This document shows positions 6,003 to 6,715 of a DNA stretch of 6,715 bases, in pieces (position 1 is the first letter of the stretch; each line of letters opens with the position of its first letter). Position numbers and translations under genes: made by a program. This DNA is from Archaeoglobaceae archaeon (lineage in GTDB: Archaea > Halobacteriota > Archaeoglobi > Archaeoglobales > Archaeoglobaceae), in NCBI GenBank assembly GCA_025058955.1, contig JANXDV010000034.1, forward strand, positions 3,693-10,407, given 5' to 3'. Under the pieces are notes generated by a model that saw nothing but the letters and a program-made list of their open reading frames with translations, made no database searches and had not been told where the DNA came from.

Positions 6003-6715
6003 ATGTTTGGATACTGCGGAAGAATTTTGAAAGTGGATTTATCGGATAAAAAGTCTTCAATTCTGCCATTAAACGAGAAGGATGCAAAGCTCTTCATTGG
6101 TGGAGCGGGGATGGGTATAAAGCTTCATTACCAAATGAAAACCTACGAAAGAGACCCATTTTCTGCTGATAATGCCATTGCGATCATAACTGGACCACTA
6201 ACCGCAACCAATGCTCCAGCGACGAGCAGATTAGCTTTCTGCGCTCGAAGTCCATTGACAAAGATCTGGGGGGAGTCGAGTTCTGGAGGAAAGATGGCGG
6301 TCTATTTGAAATACGCTGGCTGGGATGGAGTTTTAATTGAAGGAAAAAGTGAAAAACCTGTTTATTTGAAGATCGACAAAAACGGTGTTGAGTTCAAAGA
6401 TGCAAGCGGAATTTGGGGTAAAGGTTGCTATGAGACACAGGAGATAATAGAAAAGGAAGTGGGTGAGAAAAGAGTTGCCACCGCTGTTATCGGGCAAGCA
6501 GGGGAGAATTTGGTGAAGTTTGCGTGCATTCAGGTTGACAATTCGAGGCATGCGGGAAGAACTGGAATGGGGGCGGTGATGGGATCAAAGAAGCTTAAAG
6601 GAATAGCGGTTTGCTATGATCCGAGTGAAAGATTTGAGCTCAAGCTTGCCAACAGTGAAGGGTTTAAAGAAGTCGTCTCTCAGTTCATCGAAGCGATAAA
6701 CAACGATTTCACATG
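6003..6715 (+). CDS. aor: Aldehyde:ferredoxin oxidoreductase, N-terminal part (3' end missing)
   Basis: 237 codons are visible and the frame is still open at the window edge; family members are about 600 residues. AOR is a cytoplasmic tungsten (rarely molybdenum) bis-pterin enzyme oxidising aldehydes to carboxylates with ferredoxin as acceptor. The N-terminal domain is clear: GRILKVDLS (6-14), FIGGAGMGIKL (31-41), TGPLTATNAPATSRL (63-77), SPLTKIWGESSSGG (83-96), AGWDGVLIEGKSEKPVYL (105-122), IGQAGENLVKFACI (163-176) and AGRTGMGAVMGSKKLKGIAV (184-203). R76 matches a conserved arginine of Pyrococcus AOR. Positions that are Asn93 and Ala183 there are Ser and His here. The iron-sulfur cysteines and the rest of the active site lie beyond the window, so activity cannot be judged. 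It follows the alcohol dehydrogenase by 9 bases. The subfamily (AOR, FOR, GOR or WOR-like) cannot be fixed from this part. Confidence 0.93.
   Translation, partial: MFGYCGRILKVDLSDKKSSILPLNEKDAKLFIGGAGMGIKLHYQMKTYERDPFSADNAIAIITGPLTATNAPATSRLAFCARSPLTKIWGESSSGGKMAVYLKYAGWDGVLIEGKSEKPVYLKIDKNGVEFKDASGIWGKGCYETQEIIEKEVGEKRVATAVIGQAGENLVKFACIQVDNSRHAGRTGMGAVMGSKKLKGIAVCYDPSERFELKLANSEGFKEVVSQFIEAINNDFT

Noticed and set aside
1..6715. Mobile elements, CRISPR repeats, tRNA or rRNA genes, and toxin-antitoxin or defence genes.
   Set aside because: No transposase or integrase motifs, regularly spaced repeats, cloverleaf-like sequence or defence domains were seen on either strand.

Overview
The window looks like archaeal chromosome, most plausibly from the Archaeoglobales (Archaeoglobus, Ferroglobus or Geoglobus). 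This placement is inferred from gene content and is not proven. Supporting it are GGTG-type ribosome binding sites, a TATA box at leaderless spacing, a PGF-CTERM surface anchor (a Euryarchaeota signal), and an aldehyde:ferredoxin oxidoreductase (AOR) grouped with an iron-type alcohol dehydrogenase, an SCP2 protein and an acyl-CoA synthetase. No RNA gene, CRISPR array, insertion sequence or integration site was seen.

Layout. Bases 1-1534 (+) hold the 3' part of a cysteine-rich transglutaminase-like protein gene. It overlaps by 4 bases a gene for a secreted protein with a signal peptide, a beta-rich middle, a Cys/Asp-rich segment and a PGF-CTERM tail. A pyrimidine-rich tract follows. Convergent to this pair (-) is a rhomboid-family intramembrane serine protease with an unusually long stretch between its catalytic Ser and His. 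Upstream of it, also (-), is a medium/long-chain acyl-CoA synthetase. A 99-base AT-rich intergenic region separates the synthetase from a divergent (+) operon: an SCP2-like lipid carrier, an iron-type alcohol dehydrogenase, and the first 237 codons of AOR, which runs off the window.

How the genes may work together. The right half fits a route from alcohol to aldehyde (alcohol dehydrogenase), to carboxylate (AOR, reducing ferredoxin), to acyl-CoA (synthetase) and then beta-oxidation, with the SCP2 protein carrying a hydrophobic intermediate. The enzyme families are clear from motifs. The joint pathway and its substrate are inferred. The left half is a separate cell-surface module.
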